From Sphingomonas sp. G-3-2-10 (GTDB lineage: Bacteria; Pseudomonadota; Alphaproteobacteria; Sphingomonadales; Sphingomonadaceae): 64,000 bases of DNA. The translations under genes and the position numbers were made by a program. Location: assembly GCF_012927115.1 (NCBI RefSeq), contig NZ_JABBFY010000001.1, positions 682,001 through 746,000 on the forward strand, given 5' to 3'. Shown here in pieces: positions 47,155 through 57,941 of this stretch (its first letter is position 1; each line of letters begins with the position of its first letter). The notes under the pieces were generated by a model. That model was not told the origin of the DNA and made no database searches. It worked only from the letters and a program-made list of their open reading frames with translations.

Positions 47155-48357
47155 ATGACCGTCGCGCCGTTCGATCTCAACCTGCGCCATCTGCGCGCCC
47201 TGTCCGCCATCGTCGCGCGTGGCAGCATGAGCGCGGCCGCCGAAGCGGTGAGCCTGTCGCAGCCCGCGCTGACGCAAGGGCTGGGCAAGCTGGAGAAGCA
47301 AGTCGAGGTCCAGTTGTTCGAGCGTCGCCCCGGCGGCATGGTGCCGACCACCGAAGGCAAGATATTCGCCGAACGCGCGCGAGCGGCCTTCTTCCATCTC
47401 GGCGCGGCATCGCGGGCGATCGCGCGCAGCGGCGCGCGGGGCTTTGCCCGGCCCGAGCAGTTGATGACCGCGACCCAGCTCCACGCATTTCTCAGCCTGG
47501 CCGATGCAGGCAGCTTCCTCGGTGCGGCGCAGACGACCGGGTTGTCGCAGCCGGCGCTGCACCGCGCGGTGCGCGATCTTGAGCAGCTTGGCGGCGTGCC
47601 TCTGGTCGAGCGGCGCGGGCGCGGCGTCGCGCTGACCGCCGCGGGCCGGCGGCTGGCGCGTGGAGTGCGACTCGCGGCGGGCGAGATCGGCGCGGCGATC
47701 GTCGAGACCCAGCCGGATTCGGGAATGACGGGACGGATCACCGTGGGCGCGATGCCGCTGTCGCGCGCGCATCTGTTGCCGGTCGCCATCGCCCGGCTGG
47801 CGACGCTCGCCCCGCGCGCGACGATCGACGTGGTCGAGGGATCGTGGCGCGAACTGGTCGAGCCGTTGCGCGACGGCGTACTCGACCTGATGGTCGGTGC
47901 GCTGCGCGACGAGCCGCCGCCCGATCTGGCGCAGGTGCCGCTGATGGACGATCCGCTGGTCGTGGTCGGTCGCGGCGGGCATCCGCTTGCCGGGCGCGAG
48001 CCGACCGGCGAGGAACTGGCGCGCTACCCGTGGATCGTCGGGCGGATGGGTACGCCGCTGCGCGCGCATTGGGAGCAATTGTTCGATGGCGGGGGGCTGC
48101 CCGACGCGCCGATCGAGTGTGGTTCGGTGATGGTGATCCGCGGCATCCTGCAGGAAAGCGATTTCCTGACCCTGCTGTCGCCCGATCAGATCGCGCTGGA
48201 GGTGGACAACGCCATCCTCGCCCAGATCGGCGGCCCGCGCGAAGGGACGACGCGCACCATCGGCATCACCACCCGCGCCAGCTGGCGGCCGACCGAAATG
48301 CAGGCGCGGTTCGTTTCGCTGGTACAGGAAGCGGCCATAGTTCCGGAAAACCAATAA
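47155..48357 (+). CDS. LysR-type regulator of the lig genes with two tandem helix-turn-helix domains
   Basis: 400 residues from the ATG at 47155. The first LysR-like wHTH is at about 8-67 (LRHLRALSAIVARGSMSAAA, SLSQPALTQGLGKLE, QLFERRPGG, TTEG). A second complete copy is at about 105-165 (LHAFLSLADAGSFLGAA, LSQPALHRAVRDLE, PLVERRGRG, LTAAG). The substrate-binding domain then runs from about 191 to 390 (GRITVGAMPL). A normal LysR protein has one HTH and about 300 residues. By position it is the likely lig activator (LigR role). Confidence 0.88.
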   Translation: MTVAPFDLNLRHLRALSAIVARGSMSAAAEAVSLSQPALTQGLGKLEKQVEVQLFERRPGGMVPTTEGKIFAERARAAFFHLGAASRAIARSGARGFARPEQLMTATQLHAFLSLADAGSFLGAAQTTGLSQPALHRAVRDLEQLGGVPLVERRGRGVALTAAGRRLARGVRLAAGEIGAAIVETQPDSGMTGRITVGAMPLSRAHLLPVAIARLATLAPRATIDVVEGSWRELVEPLRDGVLDLMVGALRDEPPPDLAQVPLMDDPLVVVGRGGHPLAGREPTGEELARYPWIVGRMGTPLRAHWEQLFDGGGLPDAPIECGSVMVIRGILQESDFLTLLSPDQIALEVDNAILAQIGGPREGTTRTIGITTRASWRPTEMQARFVSLVQEAAIVPENQ

Positions 48358-48411
48358 GCGGACATCCAAACCGATTGGATCGGGCGCGATGGCGAAGGGT
48401 AGGCCGGACCC

Positions 48412-49250
48412 ATGAACGGTATCGCCTTTATCGGCTTCGGCGAAGCGGCGCAGGCCTTTGCGGGCCATGTGCCTGCGCGCGTCTATGACGTGAAAGCCGA
48501 GCGGCGGGCCGAAGCTGCCGGGCGCGGGGTCGAAAGCCGGGACAGCGCGGCGGACGCGCTCAAGGGCGCGCGCGCGATACTGTCGCTGGTGACCGCCGAT
48601 CAGGCGCTGGCGGTGGCCAAGGATTATGCCGCGTCGCTCGAACCCGGTGCGCTCTGGTTCGACATGAACAGCGTCGCGCCGGATACCAAGCGCGAAGCCG
48701 CGCTGGCGATCGAAGCGGCGGGCGGCCGCTATGTCGATGTCGCGGTGATGTCGCCGGTCTATCCCGCGCAACTCGGCGTTCCGCTGCTGGTCAGCGGGCC
48801 CCATGCCGAAGCGGGTGCGGAGACGTTGCGCGCGATCGGCTTTTCGAAGGTTCGCGTGGTGCCCGGCGATGTCGGGCGGGCCTCGTCGATCAAGATGATC
48901 CGTTCGGTGATGGTGAAGGGCCTCGAAGCGCTGACCACCGAATGCGTGCTCGCGGCGGACGCGGCGGGCGTTCTCGACGAAGTGATCGCCTCGCTCAACG
49001 CCAGCTGGCCCGGCACCGACTGGGCCGAAAAGACCGATTACAATCTCGACCGGATGATGATCCACGGCCTGCGCCGCTCGGCCGAGATGTACGAATCCTC
49101 ACAGACCCTGCTCGGCCTCGGCATCTCGCCGATGATGACCGAAGGCACGGTCAACTGGCAGCAGGGCATCGGCGAGCTCGGCCTGGCCGCGCCCGATGGC
49201 CTCTCCGCAAAACTAGAAGCGATCAAGGCTCGCAGGAAGGAACTGGGCGC

Positions 49251-49254
<4 letters not shown>
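48412..49254 (+). CDS. NAD(P)-binding dehydrogenase-like protein (DUF1932 family), role unknown
   Basis: 280 residues. N-terminal Rossmann start GIAFIGFGEAAQAF; SLVTADQAL and FDMNSVAP fit the beta-hydroxyacid dehydrogenase superfamily. The C-terminal half has SIKMIRSVMVKGLEAL with the Lys expected in the active site. No PCA 4,5-cleavage step is left for it in the known route. It ends in a GTGA overlap with ligJ, so it is co-translated with the pathway. Confidence 0.8.
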
Positions 49255-51525
<2,271 letters not shown>

Positions 51526-51527
51526 CC

Positions 51528-51588
51528 GTCACCCCAGCGAGAGCTGGGGTCTCATGCGGCTCAAGACCCCGGCTTTCGCCGGGGTGAC
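51528..51588. repeat. Palindromic repeat between ligB and ligC
   Basis: GTCACCCCAGC-GAGA-GCTGGGGT and ACCCCGGC-TTTC-GCCGGGGTGAC form two hairpins, with terminal GTCA/TGAC inverted ends. The architecture matches the mutL element at 7887-7966. It may slow or protect the lig transcript. Confidence 0.85.
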
Positions 51589-51606
51589 GAAGATGGAGTT
51601 GAAGTT

Positions 51607-52548
51607 ATGAAGATCGCACTCGCCGGCGCCGGCGCCTTTGGTGAAAAGCATCTCGACGCGCTGAAGCTGATCGACGGCGTCGAGGTCGTCTCGGTCGTCG
51701 GCCGCCGGCTCGAGCCGACCCAGGCGGTCGCCGACAAATACGGCATCGGCCATGCCTGCACCGAACTGGCCGAAGCGCTGGAACAGCCCGGCCTCGACGC
51801 GGTGATCCTCGCGACGCCGACCCAGATGCACGCCGCCCAGACGATCCAGTGCCTCGAAGCCGGCAAGCACGTGCAGGTCGAAATCCCGCTCGCCGACAGC
51901 CTTGCCGACGCGGAAGCGGTGCTGAAGAAGCAGCAGGAAACCGGCCTCGTCGCGATGGTCGGCCACACCCGCCGCTTCAATCCGAGCCACCAGTTTCTGC
52001 ACAACAAGATCGTCTCGGGCGATCTGAACATCCAGCAGATGGACGTTCAGACCTATTTCTTCCGCCGCAAGAACATGAACGCCAAGGGGGAGGCGCGGTC
52101 CTGGACCGATCACCTCCTGTGGCATCATGCCGCGCACACCGTCGATCTGTTCGCCTATCAGGCCGGCCCGATCGTGCAGGCCAACGCCATCGAAGGCCCG
52201 GTCCATCCGGAACTCGGCATCGCGATGGACATGTCGATCCAGCTGAAGGCGGAGAGCGGCGCGATCTGCACCCTCTCGCTGTCGTTCAACAATGACGGCC
52301 CGCTCGGCACCTTCTTCCGCTACATCTGCGACAACGGCACCTATATCGCCCGCTACGACGACCTGGTGACCGGCAAGGAAGAACCGATCGACCTGAGCGG
52401 CGTAACCGTGTCGAACAACGGCATCGAGCTTCAGGACCGCGAATTCGTCGCCGCGATCCGCGAAGGCCGCGAGCCGAACTCCAGCGTGGCACAGGTCCTG
52501 CCTTGCTACCGCGTGCTGGATGCGCTGGAGAAGCAGCTTCAGGGCTGA
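51607..52548 (+). CDS. ligC: 4-carboxy-2-hydroxymuconate-6-semialdehyde dehydrogenase LigC
   Basis: 313 residues of the Gfo/Idh/MocA fold: ALAGAGAFGEKHLDALK, ATPTQMHA, GKHVQVEIPLADS, VGHTRRFNPSHQ, QTYFFRRKNMNAKGE and LLWHHAAHTVDLFAYQ, the LigC signature. It oxidises the cyclised semialdehyde to 2-pyrone-4,6-dicarboxylate with NADP. GGAGTTGAAGTT lies upstream of the ATG. Repeats flank it on both sides. Confidence 0.96.
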   Translation: MKIALAGAGAFGEKHLDALKLIDGVEVVSVVGRRLEPTQAVADKYGIGHACTELAEALEQPGLDAVILATPTQMHAAQTIQCLEAGKHVQVEIPLADSLADAEAVLKKQQETGLVAMVGHTRRFNPSHQFLHNKIVSGDLNIQQMDVQTYFFRRKNMNAKGEARSWTDHLLWHHAAHTVDLFAYQAGPIVQANAIEGPVHPELGIAMDMSIQLKAESGAICTLSLSFNNDGPLGTFFRYICDNGTYIARYDDLVTGKEEPIDLSGVTVSNNGIELQDREFVAAIREGREPNSSVAQVLPCYRVLDALEKQLQG

Positions 52549-52554
52549 CAATGA

Positions 52555-52662
52555 AAGCCCCTCCTCTTCGGAGGGGTTGGGGTGGCGGAGTCTCCACGAA
52601 CGCAGGTCTCTGCGAGGCGATGACTGCCCCACCCCAACCCCTCCCCTAAAGGAGAGGGGCTT
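52555..52662. repeat. Palindromic repeat between ligC and the aldo/keto reductase
   Basis: The left arm AAGCCCCTCC..GGAGGGGTTGGGGTGG is matched inverted by CCACCCCAACCCCTCC..GGAGAGGGGCTT on the right, around about 40 variable bases. It has a different sequence from the ligB-ligC element. Confidence 0.88.
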
Positions 52663-52676
52663 GATAAAGGCATCCC

Positions 52677-53690
52677 ATGACCAAACTCCACACCCGCACC
52701 ATCGGCTCGCTGACCGTCTCTTCGATCGGTCTCGGCTGCATGAACCTCAGCCATGCATATGGCGCGCCGCCGCCGGCGGAAGAGGGCGGGCGGCTGCTCA
52801 ACCGCGCGCTCGATCTGGGTGTGACCTTCCTCGATACCGCCGCGCTCTATGGCGGCGGGAATAACGAGCGGCTGCTCGCGGCATCGGTGATGCACCGGCG
52901 CGGCGAGTTCACGCTGGCCAGCAAATGCGTGCTCGACCTGATCGACGGCAAGCGGGTGCTCGACGGGCGGCCGGAAACGATCGCGGGATCGCTCGACCGG
53001 TCGCTCCAGCGGCTCGGCACCGATCATATCGACCTTTATTACCTCCATCGCCTCGACAAGGCGGTGCCGATCGAGGAGTCAGTCGGGGCGCTCGCGCGGG
53101 CGGTGGAAGCCGGCAAGATCGGCGCGATCGGCCTCTCGGAAATGTCGGCGGCGACGATCCGGCGCGCCCATGCGGTGCATCCGGTTGCCGCGATCCAGTC
53201 CGAATATTCGCCCGCGGTTCGCAATGTCGAGATCGCGGTGCTCGATGCCTGCCGCGAACTGGGGATCGGATTCGTCGCCTTCTCGCCCGTCGCGCGCGGG
53301 CTGCTGGCCGATGGCGTGCGCGATGACACCTATGCCGAAGGCGATATTCGCGCGGTGATGCCGCGCTTCACCGGCGCGAACCTTGAACATAATCTCAAGG
53401 CCGTGGCGCGGTTCAATGCGCTGGCGGCCGGGCTGGGCATCACCCCGGCACAGCTCTCGCTGGCATGGGTGATGGCGCAGGGCGACGATATCGTGCCGAT
53501 TCCGGGTACGTCGAACATCGCGCATCTGGAGGAGGATATCGGTGCGGCGGCGGTGACGCTGGATGCCGATACGGTGGCGCAGGTCGACGCAATCTTCGTC
53601 GAGGGCGCGATCCTGGGGCATCGTTACACCCCGGCGATGCAGGCGCAGATCGATACCGAGACCTTCCCCGGCGAACTCGAACCGGCCTGA
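52677..53690 (+). CDS. Aldo/keto reductase, role unknown
   Basis: 337 residues of the AKR TIM-barrel: SIGLGCMNLSHAYG, FLDTAALYGGGNNE (Asp, Tyr), the catalytic Lys in LASKCVLD and His in YYLHRLDKAVP, then SEYSPAVRN and VPIPGTSNIAHLEEDIGA for NADP. It lies at the end of the lig plus-strand run, behind a repeat. It may act on aromatic aldehydes, but this is inference from position. Confidence 0.9.
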   Translation: MTKLHTRTIGSLTVSSIGLGCMNLSHAYGAPPPAEEGGRLLNRALDLGVTFLDTAALYGGGNNERLLAASVMHRRGEFTLASKCVLDLIDGKRVLDGRPETIAGSLDRSLQRLGTDHIDLYYLHRLDKAVPIEESVGALARAVEAGKIGAIGLSEMSAATIRRAHAVHPVAAIQSEYSPAVRNVEIAVLDACRELGIGFVAFSPVARGLLADGVRDDTYAEGDIRAVMPRFTGANLEHNLKAVARFNALAAGLGITPAQLSLAWVMAQGDDIVPIPGTSNIAHLEEDIGAAAVTLDADTVAQVDAIFVEGAILGHRYTPAMQAQIDTETFPGELEPA

Positions 53691-53693
53691 TCC

Positions 53694-55034
53694 TTACTCC
53701 GCCGCCAGCCAGACGAAGCGGATCACGAACAGCAGCGCCAGCACGAGCAGCAGCCAGTCGGTCTTCGTGATCCGCCCGCGCAGCAGCTTGAGCAGCGTAT
53801 AGGCGGTGATGCCGAACGCCAGCCCGTTGGCGATCGAATAGGTCAGCGGGATCATCGCGACCGTGAGGAAGGCAGGCACCGCGACTTCGGGATCGTGCCA
53901 GTCCACGTCGAGCAACGGCGCCATCATCAGCGCGCCGACAAGGATCAGCGCGGGCGCGGTGGCGGCCAGCGGCACCAGCTGCGCATAGGGCGCGACGAAC
54001 ATGGCGGCGAGGAACAGCAGCCCGACGACCACGGCGGTCAGCCCGGTGCGGCCGCCCTCCTGAACGCCCGATGCGCTTTCGACATAGGACACGACGGTAC
54101 TGGTCCCGGCCAGCGCGCCGAACATGGTCGCGATCGAATCGGTGAACAGGATGCGGTTGAGCCGGGGGATGCTGCCGTCCGGCCGGATCAGCCCCGCGCG
54201 GCGGGTGACGCCCATGAGTGTTCCAATGTTGTCGAACAGGTCGACGAACAGGAACACGAACAAGATCTCGAAAATGCCGATGCCGTGGCCGCCGGTGAAG
54301 ACCCCGGCGAAGTCGAGCTGTAAGGCGACCTGGCCGATCGCGGTGAGGTCGTAGGGCTGGGGCGTGAAGGTCACATGGCCGCTCGCCCAGCCTGCCAGCG
54401 TAGTCAGGGCGATGCCAATCAGGATCGCCCCGCGCACCTTCCATGCGGTGAGCGCGGCGATGACCGCCAGGCCGAGCAAGGCGAGCCATGCATTGGCGGC
54501 GTGAAGATCGCCCAGCGCGACCGAAGTCGCGGGGTTGCTGACGACGATTCCAGCGTTTTTCAGACCGATGAAGCCGATAAACAGCCCGATTCCGCCCGCG
54601 ACAGCGGCAAACAGATGCGGCGGGATCGCGGCGAGTATCAGCTGGCGGATGCCCGCGAAGGTCAGCAGCAGGAACGCGACGCCGGAGATGAAGACGCAGG
54701 CCAGGGCGACCTGCCACGGCACCCCCATCGCGCCGACCACGGTGAAGGCGAAATAAGCGTTGATGCCCATGCCCGGCGCCAGCGCCAACGGCATGTTCGC
54801 GGTCAGCCCCATCAGGATGCTGGCGAACGCCGCGGCGAGGCAGGTGGCGGCGGCGACCGCGGCGACGGGCATCCCCGCCGCGCTGAGGATCGCCGGGTTC
54901 ACGACGATGATATAGGCCATCGTCAGGAAGGTAGTGACGCCGGCCAGCGCTTCCGTGCGCGGCGTGGTGCCGCGCGCGGTCAGCTCGAACCGGCGTTCGA
55001 GAAAGCCAGCCGGTTGAGGCGTGGCTTCGCTCAC
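53694..55034 (-). CDS. NCS2-family purine permease (AzgA type)
   Basis: 446 residues from a GTG at 55034, with about 12 membrane segments. The start FLERRFELTARGTTPRTEALAGVTTFLTMAYI, then NPAILSAAG, ANMPLALAPGMGINAYF and LFVDLFDNIGTLMGV, is typical of hypoxanthine/guanine/adenine permeases of the AzgA group. It is close to the preceding lipoprotein stop, suggesting coupling. It is unlikely to be a protocatechuate carrier. Confidence 0.9.
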   Translation of the reverse strand: MSEATPQPAGFLERRFELTARGTTPRTEALAGVTTFLTMAYIIVVNPAILSAAGMPVAAVAAATCLAAAFASILMGLTANMPLALAPGMGINAYFAFTVVGAMGVPWQVALACVFISGVAFLLLTFAGIRQLILAAIPPHLFAAVAGGIGLFIGFIGLKNAGIVVSNPATSVALGDLHAANAWLALLGLAVIAALTAWKVRGAILIGIALTTLAGWASGHVTFTPQPYDLTAIGQVALQLDFAGVFTGGHGIGIFEILFVFLFVDLFDNIGTLMGVTRRAGLIRPDGSIPRLNRILFTDSIATMFGALAGTSTVVSYVESASGVQEGGRTGLTAVVVGLLFLAAMFVAPYAQLVPLAATAPALILVGALMMAPLLDVDWHDPEVAVPAFLTVAMIPLTYSIANGLAFGITAYTLLKLLRGRITKTDWLLLVLALLFVIRFVWLAAE

Positions 55035-55038
55035 CCGG

Positions 55039-55359
55039 TTACTTGGTGGGTTCGGTCGCCGGAGCGTCGTCCGCGCTGCGATCGACGCGCGAGGTCATGC
55101 CGGTCGCGTCGGCGTCTTCCTTGGTCTGCTCGGTGTCGGTGAAGTCTTCGCCGCGCGCTGCGGGAACCGGCGCAGTGTTGGTCACCACCGGAGTTTCTTC
55201 CACGACATTCTCGATCACCACGTTCGTCACGGGCTCTTCGACGTTGGCGACGTTGGTTTCGATCGGCGTTTCGTTGGTCTCGCCGCCGCCCGAGCAGGCG
55301 GAGAGGGCGAGCGCGGCCGAACCGGCGGCGAGCATGGCGATACGACGGAAGGTGATCAT
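55039..55359 (-). CDS. Putative lipoprotein with acidic disordered tail
   Basis: 106 residues with a lipobox LSAC near residue 22. The rest is rich in Val, Thr, Glu and Asn (VTNVVIENVVEETPVV) with no Cys and no predicted fold. No family recognised. It lies between the L,D-transpeptidase and the permease on the minus strand. Confidence 0.65.
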   Translation of the reverse strand: MITFRRIAMLAAGSAALALSACSGGGETNETPIETNVANVEEPVTNVVIENVVEETPVVTNTAPVPAARGEDFTDTEQTKEDADATGMTSRVDRSADDAPATEPTK

Positions 55360-55374
55360 TCGGAATTCCTCTGT

Positions 55375-56862
55375 TTATCGTGCCGAGAGGCTGCCCGCCT
55401 TCACGGCGGAGCGGCGCTCGATGCGAGTCGCGAGTGTCTTGTCCCAGCTATAGGGATCGTTGCGGAAATTCATGCCGTTCGAGCCCATATAGGCCGACCA
55501 GTAGAGCAGATAGACCTGCACCTGATCCTCGGCGCGCAGCGGCACACGCGTGGTCTTGCCGCCATCGACGGTCGCCTGGATCTGGTCCGGCTGCCAGTTC
55601 GGATCGTTGCGCAGCAGCAGCCGGGCGAGCGCCGCCGGCTTTTCGAGCCGGACGCAGCCGTGGCTGGCCAGCCGGTCATAGCTGGCGAACTTCGCTTGGG
55701 CAGGCGTGTCGTGCAGATAGACGGCATAGGGATTGTCGAAATCGAACTTGTAGCGGCCCAGCGCGCTCTGCGGCCCGGCCTGCTGCTGCAGGCGGCGGTT
55801 CGCGCCGGTGCCGATCACCTTGTAGCCGTTGCGCGCCAGATAGTCCGCGCCCTTGGGGAACAGTTCCTTGGCGGCGATGCCGGCGGGAACGTTCCACGGC
55901 GGATTGAGCACGATCGAATGGATGCGCGACTGGAGCATCGGCGTTTCGCGGCCGCCCGGCGCACCGGTGACGACGCGCATCGACGCGACGGGCGAATCGC
56001 CTTCGAACACGGTGAGGACCGCGGCGGCGATGTTCACCTGGATGCGGTTGCGCGGCAGTTCCTGCGGCAGCCAGCGCCAGCGCTCCATGTTCGCCATGAT
56101 CTGGCGGACGCGGTCGCCGGCCGGCACGTTCAGCGCGGCGCGGGTCTGCGCGGCGAAGGTGCCGGTGGGATTCAGGCCATAGCGGCGCTGGGCGCGCTTC
56201 ACGCCCTCGACCAGCTCGGCGTCGAACTTGTCGCCCTTGGCGATGATCTGCTGATCCTCGACCGCAAGCCGCTGGCGCAGCGCGAGGACGCGCGGGCCGC
56301 TGGCGCCCAGAGCGAGATCCGGACCGGCGGCCAGCGCCTTCCAGCCGCCCGACGCCTCGATCCGGCGATAGGTGTCGAGGCCGTCCTTCAGCCCGTCATA
56401 GCCCGAATAGGGCGGCGGCAGCGAGTTGATCCACTGCTGCAGCCGGTTGCGCTTCACCGCATCGGCGAAGGCGGGCAGGGGGTCATAGGCGGCCGGGCGC
56501 AGGCCCCAGTCCGACTGGAAATCCTCGGGATCGAGCCGGCCCGCATGGACCGCATGGGCGTAATCGAGCGCGGCGCGGACCAGCGCGTCGTTGTTCTCCG
56601 GATCGCTCGCGGTCGAGGCATTGTGGACGAGGCCGTGCGCGTAGCGGGCTTCGCTGAGCATCGTCACGAGCGACGCGGCCTGGCTCTGGTCGAGCTGGGG
56701 CAGCGGGATCGCCTGCGGCACGGCCTGCACTAAGCCCGGCGTGCCGCTGGGCGAGGGAGTCGGCGTGGGCGCGGTCTGCGCGATCAGCGGCCCTGCGATC
56801 AGGCCAGCTCCAACCAGCAGCGCGATGCGCCTGCCCAACCCGCTCTTGATGCGATTGCCCAT
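55375..56862 (-). CDS. L,D-transpeptidase (YcbB-like)
   Basis: 495 residues with a signal peptide and a Pro/Thr-rich linker. A scaffold region precedes a peptidoglycan-binding motif (LGASGPRVLALRQRLAV, about 190-250). The YkuD catalytic domain carries the active-site motif ASHGCVRLEKP (nucleophile Cys near 400) and NPPWNVPAGIAAKE. It forms 3-3 crosslinks or links lipoprotein to peptidoglycan. It lies downstream of virB11 with an 86-base gap. Confidence 0.92.
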   Translation of the reverse strand: MGNRIKSGLGRRIALLVGAGLIAGPLIAQTAPTPTPSPSGTPGLVQAVPQAIPLPQLDQSQAASLVTMLSEARYAHGLVHNASTASDPENNDALVRAALDYAHAVHAGRLDPEDFQSDWGLRPAAYDPLPAFADAVKRNRLQQWINSLPPPYSGYDGLKDGLDTYRRIEASGGWKALAAGPDLALGASGPRVLALRQRLAVEDQQIIAKGDKFDAELVEGVKRAQRRYGLNPTGTFAAQTRAALNVPAGDRVRQIMANMERWRWLPQELPRNRIQVNIAAAVLTVFEGDSPVASMRVVTGAPGGRETPMLQSRIHSIVLNPPWNVPAGIAAKELFPKGADYLARNGYKVIGTGANRRLQQQAGPQSALGRYKFDFDNPYAVYLHDTPAQAKFASYDRLASHGCVRLEKPAALARLLLRNDPNWQPDQIQATVDGGKTTRVPLRAEDQVQVYLLYWSAYMGSNGMNFRNDPYSWDKTLATRIERRSAVKAGSLSAR

Positions 56863-56948
56863 GAATACTCTCTACCCTGAAACACGTTTCGGTTCGTCGC
56901 GCATATTACACGGCTCATCGCTGCGCCGCTATCCCCATAATGAGGGGG

Positions 56949-57941
56949 TCAACGCGGCAGAACCACCTCCGCGACGTGCCGTTTGCCGCTCGTACGCGCC
57001 AGCTGGACGAACACGTCCACCGTACTTCGCACATAATGCCGCACATCGTCCCGCCCCAATTGGGTGCCCGCCTGAAGCACGAGCAATACGATTTGCTCGA
57101 TCGCGCGTTCCGCCGAATCGGCATGGACCGACGTCATCGAACCCGGATGGCCCGTGTTGATCGCGCGGAGAAAGGCATAGGCCTCCGGTCCGCGCAGCTC
57201 GCCCAGAATGATGCGATCGGGCCGCATCCGCAGCGAGGCGGCGAGTAGGTCGTTCATATCGACCCGCGCTTCGCCGAGCTCGCTGCGCGCCGCGAGCAGG
57301 CCGAGCGCATTGGCGTGGTGGAGATGGATTTCGGGCGTATCCTCGATGAAGATCAGCCGTTCCTCCGCCGGAATCTCTCGGATCAACGCGTTGAGGAAGG
57401 TGGTCTTTCCCGTCGAGGTGCCGCCCGAGACGAGGATATTCTTCCGCGCGCGGACCGCGGCGGAGAGCATTCCGGCGATGTCGCCATCGTCGAGCAGCGC
57501 GGCGAGCGCGTCGTCGGCGTCGGAGCGTTCCGGCGCGGCGCGGCGCCGGGTGGTGTCGAAGGCGCCCGAGGCGACATAATCGTCGAGCGTCAGGTCCGAC
57601 GAGACATGCTTGCGGATCGCCAGCGCCATCGGGCCGCGCGTCGCGGGCGGCGCGATCATCTGGACGCGCGCGCCGTCGGGCAGCGTGGCCGAGAGCAGGG
57701 GATGCTCGCGGCTGATGCCCTGATGCGAGACCGCCGCGATCTGCCGGGCGAGCCGGGCGAGCGTCGCTTCGTCCAGCCCGGCGACTTCGTGCCGCTCCAC
57801 CGTCCCGCCGATCGTCTCGGCCCAGACTTCGCCGGGCCGGTTGACGTAGATATCGGTGACATCGGTGCGCGCCAGAACATCGTTCAGCGGCGCGAGATAG
57901 CTGCGCAGATAGACGCGGCCATCGTCCGAAACGGTGCTCAC
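56949..57941 (-). CDS. virB11: Type IV secretion ATPase VirB11
   Basis: 330 residues from a GTG overlapping the virB10 stop. It has the Walker A SGGTSTGKTTF, the Asp box LIFIEDTPEIHLHH, Walker B RIILGELRGPEAY and the His box HPGSMTSVHAD, the PulE/VirB11 order. A hexameric ATPase at the inner-membrane base of the T4SS. Last gene of the operon in this window. Confidence 0.95.
   Translation of the reverse strand: MSTVSDDGRVYLRSYLAPLNDVLARTDVTDIYVNRPGEVWAETIGGTVERHEVAGLDEATLARLARQIAAVSHQGISREHPLLSATLPDGARVQMIAPPATRGPMALAIRKHVSSDLTLDDYVASGAFDTTRRRAAPERSDADDALAALLDDGDIAGMLSAAVRARKNILVSGGTSTGKTTFLNALIREIPAEERLIFIEDTPEIHLHHANALGLLAARSELGEARVDMNDLLAASLRMRPDRIILGELRGPEAYAFLRAINTGHPGSMTSVHADSAERAIEQIVLLVLQAGTQLGRDDVRHYVRSTVDVFVQLARTSGKRHVAEVVLPR

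Noticed and set aside
53694..55034. Protocatechuate transporter at the end of the lig locus
   Set aside because: Motifs belong to the NCS2/AzgA purine permeases, it is on the opposite strand, and it converges on the lig run.
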